Source of the DNA: Anodontia alba
Taxonomy: Eukaryota; Mollusca; Bivalvia; Lucinida; Lucinidae
DNA length: 64,000 nt
NCBI GenBank assembly: GCA_964016985.1
Contig: OZ024823.1
Span: 131,770,112 to 131,834,111, forward strand
Direction: 5' to 3'
Under the pieces are notes generated by a model. The model had not been told where the DNA came from. It saw only the letters and a program-made list of their open reading frames with translations, and searched no databases. A program made the position numbers and the translations under genes. Shown here in pieces: positions 52,698 through 62,929 of the stretch; within the stretch, counting starts at the first letter, position 1; each line of letters opens with the position of its first letter.

Positions 52698-53179
52698 TTA
52701 ACCCTTGTCCTGCTGAGCCCGGATCTACCCTGCCTTTGCAAACAGTTTATATCCAGATGTAGAAACCAACTGATCTGAATACACACTGTTTGCCGGTCAA
52801 TATATGTATTTGTATCAATAATCTGGATCAAGGAATCTGACTGGTTGACAATTAGAAGTGGGTGTGGCATCTTAATTTATTCAGCATCATAGCACTAGTT
52901 AAGGCGCTTTTTTTTCAATCCAAAAGTAATAATATTTTTCTTATTTCTCCACGAAAACATATGTTGTGGGTACACTAGTTAAGGCGCTTTTTTCAATCCA
53001 AAAGTATTGATATTTTTCTTATTTCTCCACGAAAACATATGTTGTGGTACTCATTAGAAGCGCCTCGGCGAGGCGCTTCTAATGAGTACCCACAATATAT
53101 GTTTTCGTGGAGAAATAAGAAAAATATTTACCGGATACCCTCCCTTATCTAGACCTATGTTCAGCATAACAAGGGTTAA
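52698..53179 (+). mobile_element. pB-A MITE, copy 7, split by FB-J
   Basis: Left part 52698-52887, right tail 53160-53179. TTAACCCTTGTCCTGCTGAG at left and TTCAGCATAACAAGGGTTAA at right. Confidence 0.88.
52888..53159. mobile_element. FB-J foldback element, copy 2
   Basis: Ends CATAGCACTAGTTAAGG and CTTATCTAGACCTATG, inside pB-A, with 8-bp duplication TTCAGCAT (52880-52887, 53160-53167). The left arm (about 75 bp, CACTAGTTAAGGCGCTTTTTT to GTTGTGG) is duplicated in tandem. Core TAGAAGCGCCTCGGCGAGGC. Confidence 0.9.
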
Positions 53180-53404
53180 GCTGTTTAAAGTTTATTGAAA
53201 ATTAACCAGGAAGCGGTAATCGCTTCAAATATATGTGCAGTGAAAGTTCAGCACAGTCTGACGATCTGGTCGCTGGTGATCGCTTTAGCAACATCAGACG
53301 CTCTAGAATCTTTAGTGAAGAGCACAGCGTGATCAGTCTGCACTGACACACCCTGATCTGTGTCAAAGTGGCTTAACCAGCTCAGTATGAAGTGTAGCGA
53401 TTAG

Positions 53405-53637
53405 ATCAACCCATTTATGCCGAGTGGATTCTTCTACTTTAACTCTTTGGACCGGTCCATTTCCAATAGAAGGGCTGTCTGGTTGGTTTTATGATTTCCA
53501 TATTTTTTTTTCAGAAAATCCTATACTTAATGCAAACAGTGTAGACCCTGATCAGAAGCCGCGTTCTGCGGCGTCTGATCTGGGTCTACACTGTTTGCCA
53601 ATGTCCCTTTTATAGGAAGCTAGGCTTAAATGGGTTG
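53405..53637. mobile_element. pB-B MITE
   Basis: CAACCCATTTATGCCGAGTGG at left, TAGGCTTAAATGGGTTG at right; palindrome AAACAGTGTAGACCCTGATC, GCCGCGTTCTGCGGC. The outer TTAA is altered on both sides. Confidence 0.85.
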
Positions 53638-53834
53638 ATAAAACAAAATGTAATGTAACTGAAATAAACAGAGCCTACATTCAGAGACCAAAACTAATGG
53701 GACTGTAACAATATTTTGCTTTGAAAGAGACATCTCCAATAACAAGGAGGGCAAATACAAGTTTAGGGACTTGGGCAAGTTTGTGTAGCGATCATCTTAT
53801 TCTATTGGGCGGATTCTTCATATGATGGTATCTT

Positions 53835-54080
53835 TATATGATGGTATCTTCCACAACTTTGCGTGTAAATCCTTAAAATCTGATAGACAGGCCTGAGCAA
53901 AACAGTGTAGATCCAGATCTGACGCCATAGGACGCGGCGTATGATCAGGGTCTACACTGTTTGTCACTCGTCCAGCAGTTTGTAGATTCCTGAACTGGTT
54001 GTAAAGTGAAATTATTCACAATGTAGGACAAGTATGGTAAGGAGTGAAAGTATCCGAATATTTAGGATAAAGACGATACA
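53835..54080. mobile_element. Family E MITE
   Basis: CAGGCCTGAGCAAAACAGTG with a GACGCC...GGCGT apex and GATCAGGGTCTACACTG, then AAGGAGTGAAAGTATCCG. Relative of 63070-63298. Confidence 0.65.
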
Positions 54081-54123
54081 ATCGGTTTTCTAGTGACCAG
54101 GAAACATACAAACATAAAAGACA

Positions 54124-54230
54124 TTAACCTATTAATGCTTAGTGGATTCTTCTTCCTCATGATTTAGACAACTCTGTTTCCAAGTTATAGGGATGTCTGT
54201 TTTTTTTTGTTTTTTTTTTTTGTTTTTTTG

Positions 54231-54264
<34 letters not shown>

Positions 54265-54399
54265 TCTTTCAAGAGAAATTTCTGTATTAAATACAAACAG
54301 TGCAGACCAAGATCAGACGCCGCGGTCTGCGGCGTCTGATCTGGGTCTACACTGTTTGCCAATGTCCCTTTTTTAGGGCGCCAGGCACTAGTGGATTAA
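54124..54399. mobile_element. pB-B MITE with simple-repeat expansion
   Basis: TTAACCTATTAATGCTTAGTGG to CACTAGTGGATTAA; palindrome GCAGACCAAGATCAGAC, GCCGCGGTCTGCGGC. T-rich and (ATT)n runs (54200-54265) expand one arm. Confidence 0.85.
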
Positions 54400-55014
54400 A
54401 CATTAGATCTCATTTTAACCCAACACGGCTCAAATAAACCACAAGAAAAATATTACCGGCTGTTTCAGTTCAGAAAAAAATGATTCCAATATCAGTGTAT
54501 ACATGTCAATTTCTAATTTCCTTGCTTTTATTGATCATAGCTTTATTTTTCATGTTTTATTATTGATTTCATTTACAACAGTTCATGTCTGGCTAACCCG
54601 ACTCAAAAGAAAGATGCCAGCCGAGAGCCAGGAAAACCTCAGTTAAACAGCCTGTGAAGTTTGTTGACAAACTAGTTTATCTTTGTAGAATGCAAGTAGT
54701 TGGTATTGAGAGATCTTTATCAGACTGCGTGAACGTATGTTCTGTGTTTGTATTGTGACAACTGTACAGATTTATCTGTTTATGTTGTTCTTGTTTTTGA
54801 TTTTTTTAAATAAGTTATTTCTTAAACCTAGCCGATTATAACGCAGCATATGAACAACAAAGGTTCGAATCAGCCTGTAAGTCCTAGACGCAGTTTCACA
54901 ATCATGTCTTAAGTTTAGGTCGACCTTAATTTTCAGGACTGAGATTTTGCAAGGCAAATTTCGCGTTTGTCATATAAAAGCTGCCTTTTTACGATGAAAT
55001 AAATAAATGAACCG
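54400..55014. other. No gene seen
   Basis: AT-rich, no recognised repeat. Confidence 0.4.
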
Positions 55015-55228
55015 AATGGTCAGAAAACCTACCTTCGGGCATGTGCGCACAGCGAAGATTCAGATCAGCCTGCGCATTCGCGCAGTCTGATCAGAATCTT
55101 CACTGGCCGCCTTTTGGACAGCCGAAGATGCAGGTTTCATTATGTGGACTACGAAGGCCGATAAGACTGCGCGGGTGCGCAGCCTAATTTTAATCTTCGT
55201 AGGGCGAACATGTCAGAAGGTAAGTTTT
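55015..55228. mobile_element. Family V MITE, best copy
   Basis: AAAACCTACCTTCGGGCATG and CATGTCAGAAGGTAAGTTTT are inverted ends. Two internal hairpins: GATCAGCCTGCGCATTCGCG with CAGTCTGATC, and ACTGCGCGGGTGCGCAGCC. Confidence 0.75.
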
Positions 55229-55633
55229 TTGATGTTCCGAATAAAATATAGGTCGATATCATATCCTGGACTAACATAAAAATGTTCGTTTAAATTGGCT
55301 TTAAATCCCTGCCTTTAAATGCTTCATTACAAACATTAAAATTCCGAAGCCAGAAGTTTTTACTCTGAGGACTGATTCGCTTATAATTCCTGCATAACGT
55401 ATCACGTGTGGACAAAGGCCCTGCTCAGTGAAGGCCAGTATTCTGAAAGAACTGCACTTTCTGTTCCATTATATTCCCAAATCTCTATTTTCTTTTGAAA
55501 TGACTGAATTAAGATCACGACAGGGAAGCCTGTATCAGACAGAATGAATCATAACCAATTCCTACCATTCTAGACGTATGCTGAGTGAATGATTAAATCA
55601 GGCTGCATAACCGCTGTCCTGTCAGGACCCAAA

Positions 55634-55733
55634 TACAGCTAGCATTCTACTTAAATCTATATCGGATTGTTATCGGCCCGACCGGAATCCAGTCGAGCCG
55701 ATAATGGTCCGATATAGAGGATGTTAGCTAGGG
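55634..55733. mobile_element. FB-G foldback element, copy 3
   Basis: AGCTAGCATTCTACTTAAATC, GGATTGTTATCGGCCCGAC and imperfect complement, ending GGATGTTAGCTAG. Confidence 0.8.
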
Positions 55734-55739
55734 CTCAAT

Positions 55740-56330
55740 CGTTGTCTGCATATAGTATCACTTGAGTCTCATACTCGTAGAATGAATCATTGTCCGCTTA
55801 TAAAATCTTTTGAGCCCGTACACTCGTAGAATGAAACACTGTCCGCTTATAGAATCACTTGTCCGTGTACTCATAAAATGAATCATTTGCTGCATATAGT
55901 ATCACTTGAGTCTGTAAACTCGTAGAATAAAACATTGTCCGTTTATAGAATCACTCGAGTCCGTATCCACGTAAAATGAAACATTGTCCGCATTTAGAAT
56001 CACTTGAGTCTGTATACTCGTAGAATGAAACATTGTCCGCTTATAGAATCACATGAGTACGTATACTCGTAGAATGCAACGTTGTCCGCTTATAGAATCA
56101 CATGAGTACGTATACTCGTAGAATGAAACATTGTCCGCTTATAGAATCATTTGAGTTCGTATACACGTAGAATAAAACATTGTCCGCTCATAGAATCACT
56201 CCAGTCTGTATACTTACACTCGAAGAATAAAACCTTGTCCGTTTATAGAATCACACGAGTCCGTATACTCGTAAAATGAAACATTGTGCGCTTATATACT
56301 CATTTGAGTCCGTATATTTGTAGAATGAAT
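55740..56330 (+). repeat. Minisatellite, unit 49 bp, about 12 copies
   Basis: Unit AGAATCACTTGAGTCCGTAT, ACTCGTAGAATGAAACATTG, TCCGCTTAT, well conserved between about 55970 and 56160. Confidence 0.95.
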
Positions 56331-56334
56331 AGTT

Positions 56335-56687
56335 CAACACGCTGCGACTTCACATGATGTTTTATAGGTATATACACATATTTCCAATGTTTAAAGAGAT
56401 TTTCCGCCATTTTTATAAGGAAGACAATTTTGTTACTTCCTGTTTGGTTACCTGCACACCAAGCCCACTCTGAATAGGGTCTACTCTAAAAAGAAAGACT
56501 TTGCTACCCTGAAAGTGTGTATCAACTTCCTTGAAGTACGATGGACTTACTTCAGGTTTTGTTGTTGTTGTTATTGTTGTTGTTGTTCTTTGCTTTTTGT
56601 TTGCTTTTTTGTTTGTTTTCTGTTATTTTTATTGGGGTTTTTAGACATCGTCAATCCTTGAAGTGATTCTTCCTAAATCTTCAAATG
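56335..56687. other. No gene seen
   Basis: Contains a GTTGTTGTTGTTATTG simple stretch (56562-56590). Confidence 0.4.
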
Positions 56688-56968
56688 CATCACGAAAACA
56701 CGCCTATATAATTTTGACCCCCTCAAACCCCACTTTTATATAGTAAAACTGGGGTTTACAGGGGTATACATTATTTTTCTTATTTCTGCTCAAAAACATA
56801 GATTGTGGGTACTCGTTAGAACCGCCTCGACGAGGCGGTTCTAACGAGTACCCACAATCCATGTTTTTAGCAGAAATAAAAAAAAATATCAGAATTTTTT
56901 ATCTGAAAAATTGCCATTTTTTGGTAGTAAAATTTTCAGTGTATTTGAATAGGCGTGTTTTCGTAATG
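56688..56968 (+). mobile_element. FB-F copy 19
   Basis: Forward copy, stem AACCGCCTCGACGAGGCGGTT. Confidence 0.93.
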
Positions 56969-57047
56969 GCATACTGTTTAAACCATCTTTTTTTCAGACA
57001 TGATTATCCGGCACATTTTCAACAGTTCTTTTTATGATGCTCGTCAG

Positions 57048-57300
57048 GGTCCAGTTGTTCAAAACTAACGATGTCGTTACTTAACGTATCGTTAAAACTT
57101 TGATCATGAAATATGGCATATACACTAATATGTTTTGCTGAAAAAATGTGGATAGCTTTTGCATTTGCGAAAGCTACTTACATTTTTTTTTCAGCAAAAT
57201 ACCTGTAAATTAGAGATATTGTACTTACTATATAGAACAATTAATATTTTGACCACTAACGAGCTCGTTCAGCTACGATGCTTTGAACAACTGGGCCCTG
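57048..57300. mobile_element. FB-H foldback element, copy 3
   Basis: GGGTCCAGTTGTTCAAAAC to TTTGAACAACTGGGCCC; central hairpin GTGGATAGCTTTTGC/GCGAAAGCTACTTAC. Confidence 0.88.
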
Positions 57301-57424
57301 GTGCTCAGATTTCTGGGAATAATTACATGTAAGAATTCTCCAGAGGGCCGAGTTCTTTATCTGTACGCAAGTCTAGTACCGCCCATTGTGCCATCTTACA
57401 ATTCAATTATATGCAGTGAGAATC

Positions 57425-57635
57425 CTGGACAGTAACTCTTTCAGTCTTGACATTTGTTCAGTGTAAATCCATACGAGAAAGTTCGTAACAAGTGACCTCA
57501 TCAGGATCTGTATTGCCTGTCATTTTATTTCTGATGTTTTTACTGACACCCTTATTTGCAAACATGGATTGCCCAGTTTCAAAAACAGAAGAGTCGACAT
57601 CAGAAACTCAGGGGTGGATGGGTCAAAGCCGTTCA
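57425..57635. mobile_element. Family D MITE, half
   Basis: Right half only: CTCATCAGGATCTGTATTG, then AGAAGAGTCGACATCAGAAA and CTCAGGGGTGGATGGG. Confidence 0.55.
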
Positions 57636-57737
57636 GATATTGTAGTTCTCCCTGTTCTCAAGCCTGGCCCGACGGCCATGAGTTTTAGTTTTCTAATCTA
57701 ACAAAGGTAAAATACTCTTCCTTGACTACATATCTGC

Positions 57738-58015
57738 CATCACGAAAACATACCTATATAATTTTGACCCCCTTAAACCCCACTTTTTTATAGTAAAACT
57801 GGGGTTTACAGGGGTATACATTATTTTTCTTATTTCTGCTCAGAAACATAGATTGTGGGTACTCGTTAGAACCGCCTCGGCGAGGCGGTTATAATGAGTG
57901 CCTCAATCTATGTTTTGGGCAGAAATATGAAAAATATCAGAATTTTTTATCTGAAAATTTTCATTTTTTGGTGGTAAAATTTTCAGTCTATTGGCATAGG
58001 CTTGTTTTCGTAATG
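57738..58015 (+). mobile_element. FB-F copy 20
   Basis: Forward copy; right stem shows decay (GGTTATAATGAGTGCCTCAATC). Ends CATCACG and CGTAATG. Confidence 0.92.
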
Positions 58016-58163
58016 TTTACCTGACAGACACCCACATATATTCCAAAACACAGGATTCAGTCTTATGCTGATTCAAATATCAGTTAGACGGGAGCCAGTC
58101 TACCTGTTTTCCTATGTTATACAGCCCTTGACTCAAGGTATGATGTTTGCTATGTTTATTTCT

Positions 58164-58440
58164 TTAACCTTTATGAATCACTGGGCTAATTCAGCAGACG
58201 ATAAACTGATGACTTTTTTTTTCTTATTTCTTTCCTGAAAGCAATATTTGACATTTCAGGCAAATTGTCTCCATTGGAGACAGTTTGCATGAAATGTCAA
58301 ATCTGTTTTTTTTTTTTTTTTTTTTTTTTTTTTGGGGGGGGGGGGGGGGGGTGGGGGGGGTGAGTGTGGGGGTGGGGGGGGGGGGGATAAGAAAACTATT
58401 CCAATATGTTATCTGCTGGAAACCTAGTTTCTGACACATA
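58164..58440. mobile_element. Family S foldback MITE, copy 3, with T-to-G tract
   Basis: AATTCAGCAGACGATAAACTG, central hairpin CAAATTGTCTCCATTGGAGACAGTTTG, then about 31 T and some 50 mostly G positions (58304-58387) in the right arm. Confidence 0.8.
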
Positions 58441-58849
58441 AAATATTAGTAACCATTTGTACGCTGCGGACAATGAATGATCAATATTTTCTGATTTTTC
58501 AAGAAAACATGACTTGACATTTCATGTGAATCGAATGGCATGTCTTCTTTATTTGGAAAACTGATTCGGAGATTATCGCATTAAATAGTAAGTCCTATTT
58601 TCATAAAAAAATAAAGAAGCGATACGCATGAATTTAAAGTAAGATTTGTTAATATTTAGAGTTATCGTAGGAATAGAGAGTACAAAGTAGCGAACATCTT
58701 TTTTTTTTCCATTGACCAATGCCATCCATTAGAACATCGCTGGTCTAGCTGTTATAATCTTATCAATGATCCTTTATAAATAATAAAAAAAAAAGAAAAA
58801 AAAAAAAGATAAAAACAATCATGCCAAAAATTGTCCAGAATATGATCTG
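58441..58849. other. No gene seen
   Basis: AT-rich with an A-rich simple stretch at 58785-58808. Confidence 0.4.
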
Positions 58850-59128
58850 CATCACGAAAACATGCCTAAATAATTTTGACCCCCTGAAACCCCACTTTTA
58901 TATAGTAAAACTGGGGTTTGCAGGGTATACATTATTTTTCTTATTTCTGCTCAAAAACATAGATTGTGGGTACTCGTTAGAACTGCCTCGGTAAGGCAGT
59001 TCTAACGAGTACCCACAATCTATGTTTTGAGCAGAAATATGAAAAATATCAGAGATTTTTTATCTGAAAATTTTCAGTTTTCGGAGGAGAAATTTTCTAT
59101 ATATTTGAATAGGTGTGTTTTCGTAATG
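58850..59128 (+). mobile_element. FB-F copy 21, compensated stem
   Basis: Forward copy with stem GAACTGCCTCGGTAAGGCAGTTC: C-to-T in the left half is matched by G-to-A in the right half, so pairing is retained. Confidence 0.93.
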
Positions 59129-59233
59129 AGTGTGTGTTTATGTATATTACTATATTCTCAGGCTCCTATAAGTCCTCAAGCTCACATTAATACTCCATGA
59201 TGAGTATTCACATCTGGGGCTCCATGTTACATA

Positions 59234-59436
59234 TTAACGCCTACCATGCTGGGTAAATATTTTAGCAGACGACAAATTGACATATTTTTGTTTCCTCCGA
59301 AACAGATTTTGACAGTTCATGCAAATTGTCTGTAACAGAAACAATTGCGTGCAATGTCAAATCCTATTTTCTGGGAAATTAAGTAAAGAAATCAAAATAT
59401 CGCTGCTGAATTTTTACCCAGCACGCCAGGTGTTAA
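59234..59436. mobile_element. Family S foldback MITE, copy 4, TTAA ends
   Basis: TTAACGCCTACCATGCTGGGT at left, ACCCAGCACGCCAGGTGTTAA at right; internal TTTTAGCAGACGACAAATTG. Confidence 0.85.
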
Positions 59437-59901
59437 TACTATTATAGTCATTGCATTCATTGTAACAGCTCTGTCTGCCGTCTCCTGTCCATCTGCTAAT
59501 TGATCACAATCAGTAGGTGTTTTGGCTAATGTAATATTATCAGCTAATGAATCCTAACTGAACGTGAATAGTGAAACTGATCTGCACTACATGCGAGCAG
59601 CTTTTATCTGCACTACATGCGAGCAGCTTTAAACCCAGACCAGACTGTCCACAGGTGAGATCAGATTACAGTCAACACTGTTCTCTTGCGTAATGCTCAG
59701 ATCGCGAATTCTATAGTTCATGATCAGAATGTTCGAGTGCACGGTTTGTTCGTGGTCTTCACTGGTCAAATAAGGTCGTTTATGACGTGGTCTGATTCCT
59801 ACAGTATTACTCAAGGTCATTATCATGATGTCTGCTGCAGTTAATACCCGACTGATTACCGTTCCTGTCCTAAATTTTCCTTAATTCTTATCATGTATGT
59901 C
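59437..59901. other. Unassigned; one short direct duplication
   Basis: TCTGCACTACATGCGAGCAG occurs twice in tandem (about 59580-59629). Confidence 0.5.
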
Positions 59902-60114
59902 TTAACCCTTGTCCTGCTGAACCCGGATATACCTGCTTTTGCAAACAGTGTAGATCCAGATCAGTTGGCTTCTGAAGAAGCCAACTGATCTGGATCTGCA
60001 CTGTTTGCCATTCAGTATTCAAATTTGTTTCGACAACCTGGATCAAGTAATCTGATTGGCTGACAATTAGAAGTGGGTGTGGCATCTTAATTTATTCAGC
60101 ATGACAAGGGTTAA
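59902..60114 (+). mobile_element. pB-A MITE, copy 8
   Basis: TTAACCCTTGTCCTGCTGAA to TTCAGCATGACAAGGGTTAA, essentially consensus; apex GTTGGCTTCTGAAGAAGCCAAC. Confidence 0.93.
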
Positions 60115-60384
60115 AATTTGAACAAGTCCTTTCATAGGCTTTTACAGATAATCCTCTTTATACCGACACTCGATACAACGACAAAATTCGTTATAATGAC
60201 AATTTGCCTGTCATGAAGCCTTCGCTAAAGAGGTAACAATTAGTCACAAATTGTGCAAGAATATTGTATTTAATACGTTAAAGAAACATATGTTTTGGAT
60301 ATTTGTTAGTATCGCCTCAGTGAGGCGATTCTAACAAATATACATAACGTGTTCTATGAGGTATTAAGAATAGAACAATAAGCC
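60115..60384. repeat. Unit with diverged FB-F-type core
   Basis: Near 60288-60350: ACATATGTTTTGGATATTTG, TTAGTATCGCCTCAGTGAGG, CGATTCTAACAAATATAC. Same layout as the FB-F core with different stem bases. Outer ends not found. Confidence 0.6.
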
Positions 60385-61045
60385 TGGGCCATTACTCTGT
60401 TGTAAATTTGCGAAAATTGACGTGTAACAATCCCAACCTGGATCTGGTTAAGGTCAATGCATATGCAAAATTTGATCAAATTCCATCAATTCGTTAACAA
60501 GATAGAGGAGAAAGCGGAAATGAAATTTTGACAATAACCAAGGGTCATAACTCTATTGTAAATTTTCGAAAATTGACGTGTAACAATCACAATCTAGATC
60601 TGATTAAGGTTTATGCATATGCAAAATTTGATCAAATTCCATCAATTCGTTAACAGGATATTGAGCGGAAACGAAATTTTGACGATAATCAAGGGCCATA
60701 ACACTGTTGTAAACTTTCGAAAATTGACGTGTCTGAATCCCAGCCTAGATCTGGTTAAGGTCAACGCATATGCAAAATTTGACCCAATTCCATCAATTCG
60801 TTCACTAGATATTGAGCAGAAATGAAATTTTTGACGATAACCAAGGGCCATAACTATGTTATAAATTTACGGAAATTGATGCGTAACAACCCCAACCTAG
60901 ATCTGGTTATGGTCAATGCCATATGCAAAATATCAGATTCCATCAATTCGTTCTCAAGATATTGAGCGGAAATGAAGTCCGGAATGACGGAATCACGGAC
61001 AAGCTGAAAACAGTATACCCAACCCAATACTTCGTATGCGGGGGA
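60385..61045 (+). repeat. Tandem array, unit about 152 bp, 4 copies, with GGAC tract and hairpin
   Basis: Units start near 60389, 60545, 60697 and 60848 with GGGCCATAACTCTGTTGTAA, ATTGACGTGTAACAATCCCA, TGCATATGCAAAATTTGATC and CATCAATTCGTTA. The last unit leads into CGGAATGACGGAATCACGGAC and a hairpin TACCCAACCCAATACTTCGTATGC/GGGGGAT (61015-61045). Same architecture as 2090-3376. Confidence 0.85.
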
Positions 61046-61365
61046 TATAATCATTATAAATACACACCTGCTGCCGTTTGTTTTTATATTACATTAACAT
61101 TCCCTAGAACGAGACAAAAACATTCAAACATCAAGAAGTTAACAAACAGAACGAAAATCAGAACGAATATCTAGAGTCACGTGATCTGTATGTAATTTTA
61201 CTAGCATTGTGCCAGAACCAACATTCTTGAACGTTTCTATTCCGTCTTATCTCTAAAACAATAGATCTCTAATTGTCTTCGCTGTTTGTCTACATTTGCC
61301 AGTTAATATATCCATTAGAATTTGTAATAAACAATTTGGATAACAGGTTTATTTCCACAGATAAA
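61046..61365. other. No gene seen
   Basis: AT-rich, unassigned. Confidence 0.4.
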
Positions 61366-61660
61366 CATACAGTCGAACCTCAATGGCTCGAACATCTTTG
61401 GGACCATGGAAATTCGTTCGAGCCACTGAGGGTTAATCATGGCACTAGTTCAGGAAGCAAATAGCGATAATTTAGGGAAATCTTTTCGATTTTCTACACA
61501 GTGATTGTATGTTGAGTGTACTCATTAGAATCGCCTCGATGAGGCGATTCAAATGAGTACACACAATATACAATTTCACGATAAAATAAGAAAATTTCCT
61601 TAAATATTTATTTTCTTGAGCTATCGGAGGAATTTCGTAGGGACTCTTGAGAAGGAAGCA
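61366..61660 (+). mobile_element. FB-K element, copy 1
   Basis: CAGTCGAACCTCAATGGCTCG at left, then ATTCGTTCGAGCCACTGAGG. Core GTGTACTCATTAGAATCGCC, TCGATGAGGCGATTCAAATG, again like the FB-F core, within AAATTTCCTTAAATATTT-type arms. Confidence 0.7.
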
Positions 61661-62060
61661 AGCAAATTATTGAGGACTGATGATTTTTCTTCAAGAGACC
61701 CTGGTCAGCCCGAGTCGTTTCTGTTGTGTGCGCTAAGCACCAGGTGTATGATTTTTTCCGACCTCCACAGACCGACAGCAGTCAGAGCATTTGGCTAAAC
61801 CACTGGGTGAGGAGGAAATACGAAGATATAACCAAATACAGAAGACCCAGATCAGTTTCTATATCCATGCAGTTTGATCAAAGTCTTCAGTGACACAGTA
61901 CGAACATTTTTTCGAACTCCCGAGTTTCCTGAGCGGACAGGTTAAATTACGCAGGCTAATCCGTGCTCGTTGTCCTCATGTATAACACATTTCTTGTACA
62001 CGGTTCAACTCAGTCGCGCCATTGGAAGCGGTGTCTTCCGACATAATGTGAACAGTAAAG
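61661..62060. other. No gene; diverged family V-like repeat
   Basis: 61840-62010 has AGACCCAGATCAG, GCAGTTTGATCAAAGTCTTC and TACGCAGGCTAATCCG, resembling family V. A short plus frame at 61616-61798 is unsupported. Confidence 0.4.
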
Positions 62061-62119
62061 ATCTAGATCAGTTAGACAAGACTCACAATCTGATATGCAT
62101 CGATTATTACGATGTTGTC

Positions 62120-62225
62120 TGAAATATACAATGATTCTGTATGTGGACAGCTAAAACCCAGATCAGACTGCGCATTGCGCAGTCTGATCTGAGCCTTAGC
62201 TGTCCGCATATGCCCCGCAGGCATA
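62120..62225. repeat. Hairpin repeat
   Basis: TGTGGACAGCTAAAACCCAGA, TCAGACTGCGCATTGCGCAGTCTGA, then GCCTTAGCTGTCCGCATATG. Confidence 0.7.
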
Positions 62226-62564
62226 TATTTTCACATGACGCGGCTAAATGGATTTTACAGGCATAGAATTCCTCTACACAGATGTACGGAGAACAAATCA
62301 GTGTGTGTGATACTGTTAATTATTTAAACATTTAGTAAAATGTCTGCCATGTTTTCATTGTGTGTGTGTTAACTTTTTCTATGTACTGTTTATGTAGACG
62401 AAAATATTTCTCGTATCAAAATATTTTCGGTTATTTCTCTCAAAATCGTTCATTCCTATCCACCTGAAAGTCGCACCTGGAATATTTATTGAAATTGTCA
62501 TCATTCATATCATTTTTACTTTGCCGATAAACTCATACATTTGTATATTATCACATTGGTCGAA

Positions 62565-62690
62565 GTTTTCGCGGGCGGGGCTGAGTGGCAGGGGCGGAGG
62601 CGTTGTAATTGCAGGATCGCTGGATTTCAAAAGCGCGATAGACTAATCCTGCCATTTTGAATCGAATACACGTCTTGGAGTAAGTCTCTT
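62565..62690 (+). promoter_or_regulatory. GC-rich, promoter-like segment with a possible splice donor
   Basis: GCGGGCGGGGCTGAG and CAGGGGCGGAGG (GC-box-like words) at 62569-62600 stand out from AT-rich surroundings. About 70 nt later CTTGGAGTAAGTCTC contains a good donor (GTAAGT at about 62680). This could be a first non-coding exon of a plus-strand gene beyond the window. No coding sequence supports it. Confidence 0.3.
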
Positions 62691-62929
62691 TATCACATAA
62701 TAATTAGAATAAATATCTTAATAACTGGCGGACAGAACGTTGTCCCACATGATCCAACATGATCCATATAGCGTCGAAGTACAGACTTTGATGTTATAAC
62801 CTCTGTTTGTGAGAGCCGATTACTATTCAGATGGTAGCATGCACACAAAATTTCAGTATCTTTTCTGATCAGCTGTGTTATAAATCATTTAGGGGGAAAT
62901 ATGCATGTAGGTGTTTACAAATCAACTAT

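Noticed and set aside
50260..56330. CRISPR-like arrays (regular 46- and 49-bp units)
   Set aside because: The whole unit is repeated, with no unique spacers; these are minisatellites in a eukaryotic genome.
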